DNA of 64,000 nucleotides from Hysterangium stoloniferum (taxonomy: Eukaryota > Basidiomycota > Agaricomycetes > Hysterangiales > Hysterangiaceae): contig WHVD01000173.1 of assembly GCA_015178975.1 (NCBI GenBank), positions 62,001 to 126,000 of the forward strand. Direction: 5' to 3'. How positions within the stretch are numbered: position 1 is the stretch's first letter; each line of letters begins with the position of its first letter. Position numbers and translations under genes: made by a program. Shown here in pieces: positions 33,541 through 46,059 of this stretch. Below the pieces are notes generated by a model. The model did no database searches and was not told the DNA's origin. It saw nothing but the letters and a program-made list of their open reading frames with translations.

Positions 33541-33960
33541 ATAAAATTATAAAATTATAAATAATCAATAACTTTAATTCTTTAAAATAATTTCCTCTGA
33601 GTTAGATGACACGCCCTGATAAATGCATAGAATTGTTGATGTAGAATAAAGTTATAGGGTGCTGGGTAGGGGCTTTTCCGCCCACTTGTGTATTTGCGAT
33701 AAATCATAGGAACTTGAAGTTTTAAAGTACTACCGGAAACTTGAATAGGTACTGCAGGATGCATCACAAGGCTAATCGTATATAATCTTCATTTAGTTTT
33801 TCCAATCGGTCCCATCCGATGTCTTGTCATCTACACTGGACAAAGCGGGCTCTAGGTTTTGTGAGTGCTGGTATTGGGGATTGATCATAACATCTGTGTG
33901 AGTCGTGACATGGACGCCAAGCATCTGTATGGCGAACATCAATTCCAATTGACAAGATCT
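33541..33960. other. intergenic, no gene seen
   Basis: AT-rich start, then unique-looking sequence. One short minus-strand frame (33767-33582) has no motif. This is the downstream flank of the DUF6534 gene. Confidence 0.5.
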
Positions 33961-33964
33961 CAGG

Positions 33965-35515
33965 TTAAGAGGGACCTACTTTGGTATTGTCTTGTCTTCT
34001 TGCGAAGGAAGAAAGTGAAATGGCTTGTGCGTTGTTGAGATTGTCTGCGAAATTACGACGGTTATTTAATCTGAATCGGTAGGAAGAGTTTAACTCATCA
34101 TTGATTCCATGAATTATTTTTGAAGTTGGAGACTCACGTCGCAAGCAAAGTATTTGCGTAGAATTTCGCAAGCACGATAGTGCAGAAAACGTCGATGAGT
34201 GTTTTATCAAAGGCGGTGAACTGGGATGTTGCGAACAAGGTCAGATCAATAATGTGGGCGACAAGAAAGAAAACCCTCACAAACACGATGTCAAGGATGG
34301 CCCACAGACTATTTATGTTCAATACGATCGGCACTCCTTTCAACGGGTATACGAGGCAGAGACGGACCTGGTGAGAATCCCAGTGTTGATTGTCCATGTA
34401 ATAAGTCTCGTGATGAGATTGTTTGTCCGGGAAAGGCCAGTGCGCGATCTCCAAAGCGAGCGCACAATGGCCGCGCTGACTAGAATATCACAAAGCGCAG
34501 CTGATGCCATGTATCTACTGCCCACTAAGAAGCGTAGTTGAGATGCAAAAAGCAAACAAAATATTTGATTTGTGACGAACTGTATATTTAGAGAATTGTG
34601 TATACTCTGTTGAGATGAATCTTGGCTGGATGTTAGGAAACGATTTTTGAACAAAATGCAAGAATAAGCGCACGCAAATGCTGCGGAAGCTAAATTTGAG
34701 TAGGAATGTTGATATCATTGGTCAATAAGAACATCAAGACATACCACACCCGAACGCTGCATTACTTATGGGAGGTCAATTCGACAGGAAAAGGAACAAG
34801 ACGCCTCACCAATCTGAACCAACGCGAGCACTAAAATGAAAGCGGACACTAAGGTGTTGAATCTACCTTTGTCCACTGCGGCAAGAGGTTAGGAGAGTAA
34901 TCGCGCAAACAAAACAATACCTACGCATCCAGCATCGGTGAATGAAAAATACCTGGGAAATACAAGCCACGATTGTCTTGTGAAACAAAATACATTAACA
35001 TCTTTCTGAAAGATGTAACAGATACTATTACGCACTGTAGTCACGACATGTAACTGTGGGGAAGAATGTCGAATAATCAACATTTTTCACGAGTATCCAC
35101 AATGTTTACATACGTTAAATGACCAAATATTTCTTTGGATTGCTGCGTAATCTCCGAAGTTCGTGATAAGATACTTATATGACATATGAGTGACCAACAC
35201 CATATGGAACGTCTCCAAAACCCTGTATAGACGAAGTGAGCGTGGAATACAAACATTCGCCATGAACGGATATACCAAACAGAAGCCACAAGGCTCTTCA
35301 CATACGGCCGGTCCTTAGGATACTGTTGATAATACGAGAATGTCTGTTCCAATGATAACTGTGAGCACAGCTTTGAGCCCGGGACAGGTACTGTACTACC
35401 TGTAGCGTCAGAATCCCGTATCTTTTTTTGAGGTTTCAGTAGCATCATCAACTCATGTCCCAATAGAAATGTATTATAATTACGAGATGACTTACAGACT
35501 GGATATCAGGGACAT
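33965..35515 (-). CDS. DUF6534-type integral membrane protein
   Basis: Multi-exon gene on the minus strand. Exons that fit: one containing TFSYYQQYPKDRPYVKSLV, ending at 35276; 35222-35114 (VLETFHMVLVTHMSY...NFGDYAAIQRNIWSFN); 34524-34368 (ALCDILVSAAIVRSLWRS...SRTNNLITRLITWTINTGIL); 34308-34138 (LWAILDIVFVRVFFLVAHII...AKFYANTLLAT); and 34070-33965 (LNNRRNFADNLNN to stop). All listed introns are 50-68 bp and GT-AG. The motifs YPKDR, TNFGD, SRTG-x-x-R-T-N and LLATLN-x-R are those of the fungal DUF6534 family of seven-helix proteins of unknown function. The likely start MSLISS is at 35515 (donor 35495); exons between 35114 and 34524 are less certain (VLALVQIG near 34830). No stop was seen in the clear exons, so it may be active. 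Confidence 0.78.
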
Positions 35516-35599
35516 TTCTGTGCAGAGATATAAGAGCACGGGACTATATATTATAAGCCTTAATTGTAGTCCTTAGGTGAGCAACTAAGGCGATAAAAC

Positions 35600-37500
35600 T
35601 TTCATTGGCTAAAATATGTAGTACCTCAGCAACTCGTCATCGGGTCAGGCACACTCCCCTGCCTCCTATAGAGTCGGTGATACTGACTCTAAGATTCTAG
35701 TCGATATTTGAGCCTGTAGTCACGTAGTATTGCTAAATTTGCTGTATCTCACCCAAAGATTGCTATCCGTAAGATCCATGATAAATTTTCCATGCGGTGT
35801 CAGGCAACTTTGTACAAGGTATTCATCTTCCGATCTTAACAGATTTTGAGAGAAAGACCTAATGAAGCGTGTATGAAATTGATTTTGAAACTCCCTACCG
35901 CTTTGAATGCGGTTGCACGTAATATGTAGTACTGGTCCGATGCGTAATTGCCGAACTGTAATAGACAAGAATCGGGAATGCTCGGCCATCTGCGGTGGCC
36001 CTACCGCCGGCATCTTCCTGTTTGACACGGTTGGACATGGATCGGTTTGTCAAACTCAAAAAGTCAATTCCCACAGGAAAACGAACTCAAAAATTGAACC
36101 TCAAATAGGAAACAGTTGGCGTGAACAGCAGTCGAGACGTCGAACCATCTACTAGCTGTTTGACAAATAAATAAATACAGATATTCTTGGCCTCCTACTT
36201 AGTTGGCATCCGCGGAATAAGTTTGCCGTCGCTAAATAATGTATATGAGTGAGGGGTGGATTCTTACATCTTCTGACAAACGGATTCTACGGCTTTACTC
36301 TTTGCCCCCTTTCACTCCCTGATTCCACATCTTTCTAACCTAACTACAAGATGCCTGCAGCTATTTCCCTGGATAATACTTGGGGTACCTATCTCTTTAA
36401 TTTATTATTTTGTTACACCGTTTTCGAATAACTTTGGTATAGGAATTGTCCTTATTGGCGTCTTTCTCGCCCTAATGTGAGTATAGTGTCCCCCTTGGTT
36501 CGCACACACCTGACATGAAATTTTTTTTTTTGAGGGGGTCTCATATATGTATGAGAAATCATGGAAAGTTATAAGATATATCGTCATCCCGCTGAAAAGA
36601 TACGAAGGCAAGACCATTTGGCGTGACAGGGAAGAGATTCGAACTCCACTGATCTACGCGAGGTGACTATGTTGACGCGATGCGAATATGTTTTCTTGCA
36701 GTACCCCAAAGGTCGTGTCTGACCCTTTGGTGACCTCTCAGAGGCCATCCAGCTTATCCTCACTTTCTCGTAAGGTTTCCAATGACTCCTGCAGGTACAT
36801 GGCCTATCCAAGGCCACTTATAGTCTCCTCGTAAATTTTGCAATACTATAACCTGCTGTATTAATATAGTATTTGCATTTTACCGTACAGAGACACTCAA
36901 TGATTTTCAAGCCCCCTGTCTGCGCTTGCCAAGGATCCCCCGAAAGCACTCTCCGTCGAAATCGGAGGCTTGACGAGTTGGGTGGGATAAGACGACGGTT
37001 CTAACTCTTAACGAGTATATATGAGTCATGTTCGTGAGCGAGCACTTGACATTTTTCATACATGTGCGGGTAATCTGGTTTGCAGTTAGCATTTGACCTG
37101 TAATCTGCCAGTTCAATTCCTGGTCATATGTGTCTTTTTGGCTTATTGAACCTTATCACCTAAAAATGCCTGTGAGATTTCCATAATAATTGCTTATTTG
37201 TGTGGTGGTTATATACTACAGTGGTTCAGAGTTAATCTTAGATTCTTTTATCTTTGATGCAATTATCGCTTTTGTATATTTTTGTTGGTCTCCTAAACCC
37301 AACCTCTAAAGACTTCCAATAATAATGGCCAATCTTTTACATAGCACAGGTATAGTGTAGGTCAGTTGTTTATTTCATGAATCTACTGTCTGCCGGTTCA
37401 GCTCCTATTTCATACAGTTTTTTGATCATTACTGTTTCATTGATTTCCAGTGTCTGAAATCATGTGAATACAGTTACACATCATCAAAACTTGTATGTAG
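35600..37500. other. unassigned stretch with decayed open frames
   Basis: 35720-36028 minus (LLRSEDEYLVQSCLTPHGKF, TDSNLWVRYSKF) looks protein-like but is a single isolated piece. 37060-37130 and 37350-37425 on the plus strand each end in a B-box-like word (AGTTCAATTCC, CGGTTCAGCTCC) with weak flanking complementarity and may be tRNA-derived relics. Nothing else is recognisable. Confidence 0.4.
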
Positions 37501-37529
37501 AAGTCCACAGATATAAGCGTACGGGAATC

Positions 37530-39175
37530 GACTCACAAGGTTGGTAACGGGATATCGTGCTCGTTTGGGCCATTGCTTCTAGTTCTGGTTCTTTCGACCG
37601 TGAAGCAAACCTAGATCATGTCAGTCTCATATGTCGACCAGTTTCCATAATATATCTCACCTTGATAGCACATTGGAAAGTTTAATGATATAGTCACGAA
37701 GTGCTAAAAGTTTGATCTCGTCAGTAAAAGTCATCCCAAGCTTTTGAAGCTTGGAGATATTAACTTCATCCCTGTATTATCATTCAGGAATATAACAAAT
37801 AGAATAACTGGTCACATACTCTTCTGTCCGGTTTGCAGCTGTACGAGTGGCTCCTGACTTTCTATTGGATATCAAGTCTCCCTGGGCGTCTCAGCCTTCC
37901 GGAAGGGTCTTGCCTTTTGAGCTTTGAGCTTTCCAGAAAATAGTTTTATTGGCTTTCATCGCCCAAAGCACTGCCGCATCGAACACTTGGCGTGAAAGCT
38001 GTATGAAAGATGTGATGAGTTGATAGATATAGGAGCGATTTGTAGTGATCCAATAACATACAGGAGTTTTCAACGTTAAAAGGAGACTTCCCTCGTTTAT
38101 ACTTCGCAGATCCGAACGCAAGAAATGTTTTGAAGGAGGATATAGTATACACCAGACATCTGTTGAGGGCAACCTCTTCGTTGCTCCTGCAATAAATGCG
38201 GAGGCGCCTAGATTTCTTTGAATGTTATTTGTATTCAACAAAATACTGGCAGGACACACCTTCTCCGATCCATATATTCAAATGATAAAGGAAGCCTAAA
38301 GTAGCATTCATTAGTTCCCACCGACGCAATCTTTGGAAAAGACCCAGTTCACAAAGACTTATCAGCGAAGTGAGAACACGAGCGACAACAGTTTCTTCAT
38401 CGTCTTCAAAGAACAGCACTTGTCAATAAAAGACACTAAAGGAGAAAAATAGTTTCACCAGATAAAGCTTGGATCATCAATGGAAATAAGCTTCGACCGC
38501 CAACACACGCCGCAACATCAACAATCGTCTCGAAAAATGCATACTGCAGAAGCCAATTTTGATCATTGAGATATGTGGTCATGTTCCCGAGAAATACATC
38601 ATTAGTCTTCTGCCGTCCAAGGAAAACACAGAGCGAAGAGACGTTTTGTAGTACGGTGCGTTTCACGACACTGGATCGATCGATCAATAATGAAACTAAT
38701 AAGTCTTGAATGGATAATTGCAAGTCTTGTAGACTGGCATCGTAAGAAACCTAGATAAAGACGCATCTGAGCATCAAAAAGGACAGAAATACTATTTCTC
38801 TCACCTCGTGAAGTGCATCGTCATATTCGTCCGTATGAGCCAGTTTAAATGTCCCATGAGCCTTCATCGCCTGGCCCATTTCTAAATACCGTACGTTCGT
38901 ATCGGACAACGGTGCAACGCATTGGGCCAGAGTACACCGAACGAAAACATCGGGATCTTTATACAGGTGTCGAATGTTTGTGAAAATATACTCGGGAAAA
39001 ATAGAAGCGTTGGGGGGAGCAATCGCTTTGACGAGAATTAGCTAATAGGATCATGAGGACACAAAACCTAGATAATAAATTAATAATGCCCATACCACTT
39101 GCATTAATGTTCGCAAGCCCTCATTTCCAACAATATTACAGAGCAGACAGAAATATCATTTGAACCACACTTGTT
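37530..39175 (-). pseudogene. VPS15: VPS15 (PI3-kinase regulatory subunit) fragment
   Basis: Minus-strand exons match the HEAT-repeat middle of Vps15, the pseudokinase scaffold of the Vps34 lipid kinase complex in autophagy and endosomal sorting: about 39175-39096 (GNEGLRTLMQV), 39041-38805 (EYIFTNIRHLYKDPDVFVRC...YLEMGQAMKAHGTFKLA), 38750-38459 (SSLCVFLGRQKTND...DVAACVGGRS), 38418-38260 (EDDEETVVARVLTSL), 38215-38062 (STDVWCILYPPSKHFLRSD), 37998 onward (FDAAVLWAMKANKTIFWK), about 37780-37661 (KLQKLGMTFTDEIKLLALRD), 37610-37531. Introns are short and GT-AG. The N-terminal kinase and C-terminal WD40 parts are missing, so it is a truncated copy. Confidence 0.85.
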
Positions 39176-39836
39176 TAAAAGATTGTAGCGGGTGGCAGTC
39201 AATAACATGGTCATGTGATTGAACCGCGTATCATGCTCTAGCATTTTATTTTATTTTATTAATACATTTGTATATCACATCGCATAACGTAGGTGTGAGT
39301 ATGGGGGTCCATGCTCTAGCAGTACTTACTCTCATTTCCTTCCTTGAACTGTCTCTTACAACTTTCTTTCTTACCACCATGTCAACTCAATATGACTCAA
39401 GTTAATTGCCATACCACTTCAGTATTATCTATTACAAATAGTATGAGTTGGCTTATTGTAATACACAATCTACAAGGGGGTAATAGTCTTGTAATAAAAG
39501 TATTTGTTTGTCAATCAATGTGTCAGTTAGTGGATCACCTTCTGACATGATAGGTGGGGTGCTAGTTTAGGTGTACACTGGTTCTGGCATCCATTAACCT
39601 CAGAAAACATGGTCCACAATTAGCATCCTCCTATAAAAAAGTGAAGAAATGGGTGAATTTCCCTGGGAATGTTAGATTTAGTGGCTCGGCACAGTAGCTA
39701 CAAGTTGTGTACCATTGTGGGTCCATAGTGTGTGCTGGTGAAATTTGCATTCACTCGTTTGTGTCTGTGTCTGTGTCTGTGTCTGAGCTCTCACACTTCT
39801 TGTGTTTCACATCCACCTCCCTTCTTCATTCTAACA
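39176..39836. other. no gene; probable LTR before a copia primer site
   Basis: Ends CTAACA at 39836 directly before GGTTATGGGCCC, so its right part should be a plus-oriented copia LTR whose start was not found. Near 39763 there is a (TGTGTC)n run of about four units. 39240-39270 is a short ATTTT repeat. Confidence 0.4.
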
Positions 39837-39848
39837 GGTTATGGGCCC
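39837..39848 (+). other. copia primer-binding site, initiator tRNA type
   Basis: GGTTATGGGCCC after an LTR-like CTAACA end, complementary to the anticodon arm of initiator tRNA-Met. About 90 bases later an ATGTCTTTGCCC could start gag but is cut by the LTR at 39954. Confidence 0.75.
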
Positions 39849-39953
39849 TGGCTCTTACTAAATAACACCAAATTTACCACCAAACTTCTTCCTGTTAGCC
39901 CTATCACTTCACCAGTAGCATCACTCTACCAGCATCATGTCTTTGCCCAACTT

Positions 39954-40230
39954 TGTAAGGTTCGGCTTTAGAGATAGTGTAATCCTTCGGTTTGAGCTCT
40001 TACAAAGAGGAATGAACAGAGTAGGAATAGGCTCCAATTTGAAAAGACTACTGTAACTAATGGGTGGCTTCCCTATTTATGCTAGCATTCGTAGACCAAC
40101 CCTCTTAACAACAGATAATAGAAATGAAACGGTGTAATGATCAGAAAATAATCTACCCTCTATTTACCTCCTGAGACAAGGCAGTGGACCACCCCATGCC
40201 AAGTCTGCCACCAGGTCCACTCCTGTTACA
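39954..40230. mobile_element. LTR, same family as 30953-31231
   Basis: TGTAAGGTTCGG to CCTGTTACA, 277 bp, about 85 percent like the copy at 30953 by eye. The flanks AACTT and CCCAC do not match, so the insertion has been rearranged or one side lost. Confidence 0.85.
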
Positions 40231-41700
40231 CCCACCCTCCCATGCTGCAATGCAGTGTGCAATTAACAGCAGGCTGGTTCCACTATGTAATTCCAACACC
40301 CCCTGCTCCAGCTCGTCTAAGTTGTCACTCAAGTAACCTCCATTGAGGTCCATCTTCTCCTGTCGACCATGATCAACTTGTTGAGTCAATGCATCTGACC
40401 CATCATTTGTCAACTAATATTGTTCCGACTCCCTTATGCACCCCTCAGTTGCCCATGATCCTTTTTGAGAACCTAGAGCTGGCATGCCCTTTCCAGACTG
40501 AGTTTCAAGGTGGTGCAAAAGCAATGGCACCAACGGCATGGAAGTACCCTGCTACTGCCTCCTTCTCTGGCGATGGGTAGCAGTTGAGGCCTGGTTTTGG
40601 TGCTGTGACAGTAGGATTCCTGGTACATCTGGCCATGGAGACAACCTATCTAGTAGTGATGAAGGTTGTTGTCTTTCCCTCCAGGCATGGGTCTGTTCCC
40701 TTCTATGAGGGTTGACAGCAGAGTTGGGTTTCAGTATGTTATTCTTCTGCTGTGCTTTGAGAAGTTGATGTTGTATAGTCTCGAATTGTTCCATATGTAA
40801 TTCCCATGCCACCTGAATGCCTCAAAGAGGACTATCATGAACAGCAGTAATTGTAGTCGTCAGAAACTCCATGGATACCTGGTGCACTACATTTCAGGGG
40901 TACCTGGCTTCAACAGTGTGGTGACACCACTGCATACAGGGTCCGCAGCATTAGCATTGGAGGAAGCACCAAGATGGTCAGGGAGGTTGGCCACTCAAAC
41001 ATGTTCATCATATGCAACACTTGCAGGGTTGGGAGCAATTAGGAAAAGACAAATTGAAGGATCAGGACAGATGACTGAAAATACACACAAGGGTCATAGT
41101 AAGTCATCTGGATTGCCCCTGGAGCATCCATCACAAGGGGAGAGGGGCAGGGCCACTCAGGATTGAACATCCCAGAAGCCCTACGACAACAGTATGTGTG
41201 AAGGGTATGCATATATCATGATCGGACCATTGAATATTAGCTACATTATAGTACATTATTATCTACCTTTTATTTCCTTTCTTTTATTCTTCATACCTTT
41301 CGAGCATACCGTTAATTCTTTAGTTCGAAGCTTTGTGTATACTTATGGGCGCACTCAGCGCCAAATGGAGACAGACCTTTTTTACCCAACAGACACCACC
41401 TCGTAGCGACCCAAATGTCAAATCGCAAGAGGTGTCAAGGGTAACATCTCAGCTACCTATAAAGGTAGTGTCTTTTAACTTACTAATAGTTTCTGGACTC
41501 GAACCGCAAAGGTCAAGTCCCTCACTCAGAAAACCATCCTGCAACATAAAGCCCTTATACTCCTGCAGCATTGCCCATATCCTAGAGAAGAAAATGTCTG
41601 ATCCATACTGTGAAGAGTCAATAGATTCTGACCACTCAATATATGAAGAATATTGATTGCTTGAGTACAACTAACCAGTATTGACCATTCTGTACAATAC
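40231..41700. other. decayed retroelement-like frames, unassigned
   Basis: 40812-40552 minus reads MAWELHMEQFETIQHQLLKA...RREQTHAWRERQQP and 40413-40231 minus reads GGYLSDNLDELEQGVLELHS, both of gag-like composition. 41333-41656 plus ends YCEESIDSDHSIYEEY. No catalytic motif was found. The surrounding primer site and LTR suggest retroelement debris. Confidence 0.35.
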
Positions 41701-43240
41701 TGCAGATTACTAGACTGATAGTACTAGTAGGGGGACACGCTACACATCACTAGAGCAACTGTACAGTTGCTCGTGATGGCTAGAATGAGAGAGTAGAAGA
41801 GTTGACCGTTGTGGTACAACTCACAGCAATAAATAAGAGAGATAACCGGTGAGAGACTGGATATCTAAATAGAATGAGAACAGTGGGAGTCAACTACAGT
41901 GTCGACTAGCACAAAGACTCGAGCACGAAAACGCTACTAGCAAGACGCATCCAAGTTGTGCAGCTGCAGATGGAGTTAGTGGTCAACCATGCATTGTGCT
42001 CTAAAAAAAGGTGCTAGTACACGACTGAGTTGATGGTAAAGCCTTGCATCGTTTTCACGAGCCACATACCTGAGGTGTGTTCTGCCCGACTGTGACTTGA
42101 ACGAGAAAAGCAACGATTCCGAAGTAGCGAGCAGCCAAAAAATGAACGGAGGCAAGTGTAATCCGAGGTTTCCACGAGTACTCGATTTCCGTTGGAAGAG
42201 TCAAAAGATAATCGTACAGGTAGAAAGCTATAAAAGGTGGATCAGATGCACATCTCCCTTCCCAAATGGTGATACGCGTACATACTAAGAGCTGCGGTCT
42301 GTAAATATCCCTGTATCGCGCTGTACATTTTCGTGACCCTTATCTTTAGCGGCAGTGGGTAGAATATGTTTTTTTTTAATTTACGCACTTGTCTTTCGTA
42401 TACTGAATAAGCCGAGCAACGTCAGTTAGATTCTGCGAGGCCATGTTGTTCTGGCTAATGAGATGATATATGATGTTAAACATAGAGATAAACACTTGTT
42501 ATTGAGCATTTACGTTACTGTCAGTTTGTCAGTCGATCCCAATACCGTTGCGGGCGGCTGAAACTGTGAGAGTTGGATAGTCTGTTTGAAAAGGGTATGA
42601 TCTTTGAATGGGTCTGAGTGCAGACAGACTTACATGGGGATGAGAAATGCAGCACTGTTCCCAAGATTTAAGTGTGTGTTACTCGGCCGGTGTCAAGTAA
42701 GTTCATAGTGTATTAAGTGCACAGCCTGGGTGAGGTAAATTCATAGTGCGTCAACGGTCCTGTGTATATAACTTCATAGAACATCGCTACTGTCCTCGGT
42801 GTCAAATAAAAACTAGCTTGAATAAATGAACATTTTTCTTTAAAAAGACGGTTTGATTCAGTCCGTGCGATTCACAGCAGAGTGGCTTGAAGTACATCAT
42901 CGTCATATTAGGACGTAGATTTCCCTTGAACCTCGGGGGGCGATGTTGTGCAGATTAGTACTACCAAAGTTTCACCCTTCTTCTCTCTTTCATTTTATAA
43001 TTAAACCTGACATTACGTACAGATGCAGATAAGGGCTAATACAAACCGGCCAGATAAATCTGTCTCAAACAGGTAGTGAGCGCTCAATGTATCGCAACTA
43101 GCATGCCAGAATTTATAAATCTTTTGGGCAGACGGATGCGCGAGCTTCGTTATTTCTGCTTCACTGTTCCCAGCTTTGCCGTCATTTTCAAATCTGCTCG
43201 CTGTCTCCTATAATCACTACAACATCTCAACATACTGTAG
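41700..43240. other. no convincing gene
   Basis: A short plus-strand frame at 42097-42288 (KCNPRFPRVLDFRWKSQKII) has no recognised domain. 42660-42800 repeats AAGTTCATAGTG / AAATTCATAGTGCG spacing. Otherwise nothing. Confidence 0.45.
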
Positions 43241-44237
43241 CTCGTGTAACTTCATTAGCCTCAGATCTCATCCTAGATGCTCTTCCGAGGGCTCCTAACA
43301 AGTCCGTTTTCCAACATGGCTTTCACCGCACCTTTGGTATATTGACCATCCGTCATGGTGTCGATCTCGGGTGCGTAATTTTCTCAAAATCGGATCCGGA
43401 ACTTATTTCGGTCACCATATCTTCTTCAAACGATATACTTAGCAGTTTCATCCCACATCTGGCAGAAGTTTCTTCACGACCGGTGGTTTTACATGTCGCT
43501 GTCGATGATGACCTTTCAAGCGTGCCACCTTTATAGTCATTGTTGCCATTTGTTTTACATTCGGCTTCAGCTCAGCAGGCCCATGACCATGACTTGCTGG
43601 CGTTCGTTTGGAGTAAAAAGCCGTTTTCCATATTTTTCACACGAGTAAATTTCCTGAACATGCCTCAGAAGTTGACGCCACAAATGTTAGGCCGTTTGTG
43701 AGAGTAGAGCACGTCGATCACGGACATTTTCCATCCTAAACGGCACGAATGGTTCCAATAATCTACACGGATACAATGGAAATGACAAAATGAACGGGAA
43801 CGCTCATGGCCCTCCCTCGCCTTCTACCCTCACACCATCTCACTTGGACACGGACTCGCCATTTTTGATGGCTTTGAATTGGCCTCTTTCGATACGCTCT
43901 CACTCGTACGTAGGGCTCTTCCCCCTGTCATATACTCGGGTCCTTCGCGGCCATCCACTCTTATATGCACACTCAGCCAGACTTCAACAGATGGCGAACA
44001 GCTTCCCCACTTGGACGCTGTCGGTGCGTTGCAAATCTTCCTTCTTTCTCCTTTCCCCTCTTCGAAGATCCATGGACGAATCCCGTCGTCTGTATCGCGT
44101 ATATTCGTTGTCGAGCAGATTAGGCAGTGGCCAACGAAATATACACCCTTTTCTGCGATATTGTGACTGCTATGCAGGTCCGCTCCTCCGAGGCCCACTA
44201 TTCAACCTGGCACTATAGGACCGTATCACCTTTCTGA
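43241..44237 (+). pseudogene. MET10: sulfite reductase flavoprotein (MET10-like) fragment
   Basis: After a CTGTAG splice acceptor at 43240 it reads RVTSLASDLILDALPRAPNK, HGFHRTFGILTIRHGVDLGC, SSNDILSSFIPHLAEVSSRP, then an in-frame TAG (near 43531) and FVLHSASAQQAHDHDLLAF. A spacer with NGNAHG follows, then LSLVRRALPPVIYSG (about 43905), KIHGRIPSSVSRIFVVEQI and, one frame over, DIVTAMQVRSSEAHYSTWH, stop at 44235. These blocks lie in the same order as in the N-terminal half of fungal sulfite reductase alpha subunits (assimilatory sulfate reduction). The flavodoxin/FAD/NADPH part is absent. Stops and frame changes mark it as dead. Confidence 0.75.
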
Positions 44238-44239
44238 AA

Positions 44240-45350
44240 CACCCGACCATTTTGAATTTTAGCGAAGTGTAAACCGATCCTCGTATCCAGAGGCTTATAC
44301 TATATACCCATAGTGTGTGAAATAAATTTCACTATTTGTTGCTTTGGCTGACGTTGGACAAGATCTGAAGGGGCGAGCAATACCCTGCCAGCAGACATCC
44401 CTATATTTCAGACATGTTAGCAAAATATAATTGATATAGTTGTATCCTTTCGTAGGGGTTTGTCGTGTAAGATTTTTGATGCCACAATACTTTCGAGCGT
44501 AGCAGCAGAATACTACCCGGGCCTGGTTCATTGTATGAGATCCCGCTTTTCGTAGTATACAGCGTTGAATGTGATCGTGAGCGCAGGGCTGAGGAAGATT
44601 TCATGAATTCATTTCCCTTCATTCCTGTAAGTATTAATACAGCTTGCAGAACTCTGGCCTGAACTGCACAATCGTGCCAAACAGCTGCAGTATGGGACGC
44701 GACCGGTTCATCAAACGAGCCATTTCCGGCATGTCCTGGCGCTGTAAGTACGGATCTGAGGTCGATGACATGATCTCCTTTTAGATCCTGGCCACCGGAA
44801 TATCAGAAATGATATATCGCAAGATGTCGTCACTGCCATTCTTACTATATATCCCTTATAAAATTCCCCGCTCCCCTTTTTGGCATACATATGACGATGA
44901 CCCTCACGAAGCGTACAGTATTCCGTGTGATCTCACCATGATGTGTCAGATATCTTGTTGTCTATGCATTAGGAAGCGGACATTCAAATCTGTCGATGTC
45001 ATTGGGGATGTGCTCTACATTTGTATTGTATATTATTCGTATATCTTACCGATAAGATAGATTCATTTTCAGTCGTTTGCTACATATTCTGAGATAAAAA
45101 ATCCATCAGATATTTAGTTTGACTTTGGTAGTCAAAGTCTAAACATCTCCACCTCCTCACCTACCTTGATTTCTCTTTGGGCTGTACTTAGTTAAGAGAA
45201 TTATCACCGTATACATTAATGAACTGCTTTCAAGCCATCTATCCTCAAAAACGCAGCATATATGCATCGAAGTCAACGTTATCTACATTGGCTGGTAATC
45301 ATTTATCTCACTGTGAACAGTGTATTCTTCCGTTGGAAATGAAGGGCCAC
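44240..45350. other. no convincing gene
   Basis: Short frames on both strands without motifs (plus 44809-45060 with two hydrophobic stretches; minus 44622-44295). No repeat family was recognised. Confidence 0.45.
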
Positions 45351-45359
45351 CTGCTACCT

Positions 45360-45964
45360 CTATGATCCAGGACTCTTATGACTTGCCTCATGAACAGTTT
45401 GGAACTCGCTTGAACTGGAACTATTGACCTTGATCGGGTTTCCAAACATGAGCAACTCCTCAGTTTCCAAGTCGATTCTGTCAGCGTCCGATCGATCTTG
45501 ATCCAGAACTGTAGAACGGGCCTACACAGAAATATTAACAGACACTGAATAATATATCTGATTCACTAGTAGACTCCTTACATACCACTATCGCGTCCAC
45601 GCCGTGAGCCCTGGAAAGCGTCGCGGTGCTCCAGCCAAGGTCTGGGGCTTCTCCCGGTGGCCTAAGATTTGAGATGAGTTTGAAGAGAATGAAAATGCCG
45701 ATGGGAATATTTTTAACTGAAATTGTGTCCTGACTGCACCTTCACTTTCGATTATACTGGGATCGATGGCGCTGGTCTGAGATTCTTCAGATAGCGTTGA
45801 GGTTTGAGATGCATCTGGCAAGAATAAAATATCAGTGAAAATTCTGTTTTCGATTGAGTCTTCCTCTTGTATGAATTTTCGGTTGCGATTTCAGTGCCTT
45901 CGGTCGCGTTAAGTGTTGCATTGAGTTCATGTAGCTCCAGGAAGGCGCGGCAGGTAAGGATCAC
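45360..45964 (-). pseudogene. unidentified host-like gene remnant
   Basis: Minus-strand pieces: RAFLELHELNATLNATEGTE (about 45950-45890), DASQTSTLSEESQTSAIDPS (45818), PPGEAPDLGWSTATLSRAHG (about 45655-45590), then after a probable intron DQDRSDADRIDLETEELLMF and SSSSEFQTVHEAS to a stop near 45365. The composition (acidic, Ser-rich) suits a disordered C-terminus of a real protein. No family was recognised and the start is not visible. Confidence 0.45.
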
Positions 45965-46059
45965 GGATAGCCTTTGTGTTTCAAATTTACTTCAAAACAT
46001 CTTTCCAATAATATAATGAGGTCGCTTGCGGTTGGCTCAGTTGAGCTTCAACGGTAATA

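Noticed and set aside
36615..36735. tRNA gene suggested by GGAGTTCGAATCTC on the minus strand
   Set aside because: The B box and part of a T arm are present, but no 5' acceptor strand pairs with CCCTGTC and the D arm spacing does not fit.
44809..45060. Similarity of YDDDPHEAY to the reading YDDSHEVFHY at 13462
   Set aside because: Only a few residues match, with no support at DNA level; taken as chance.
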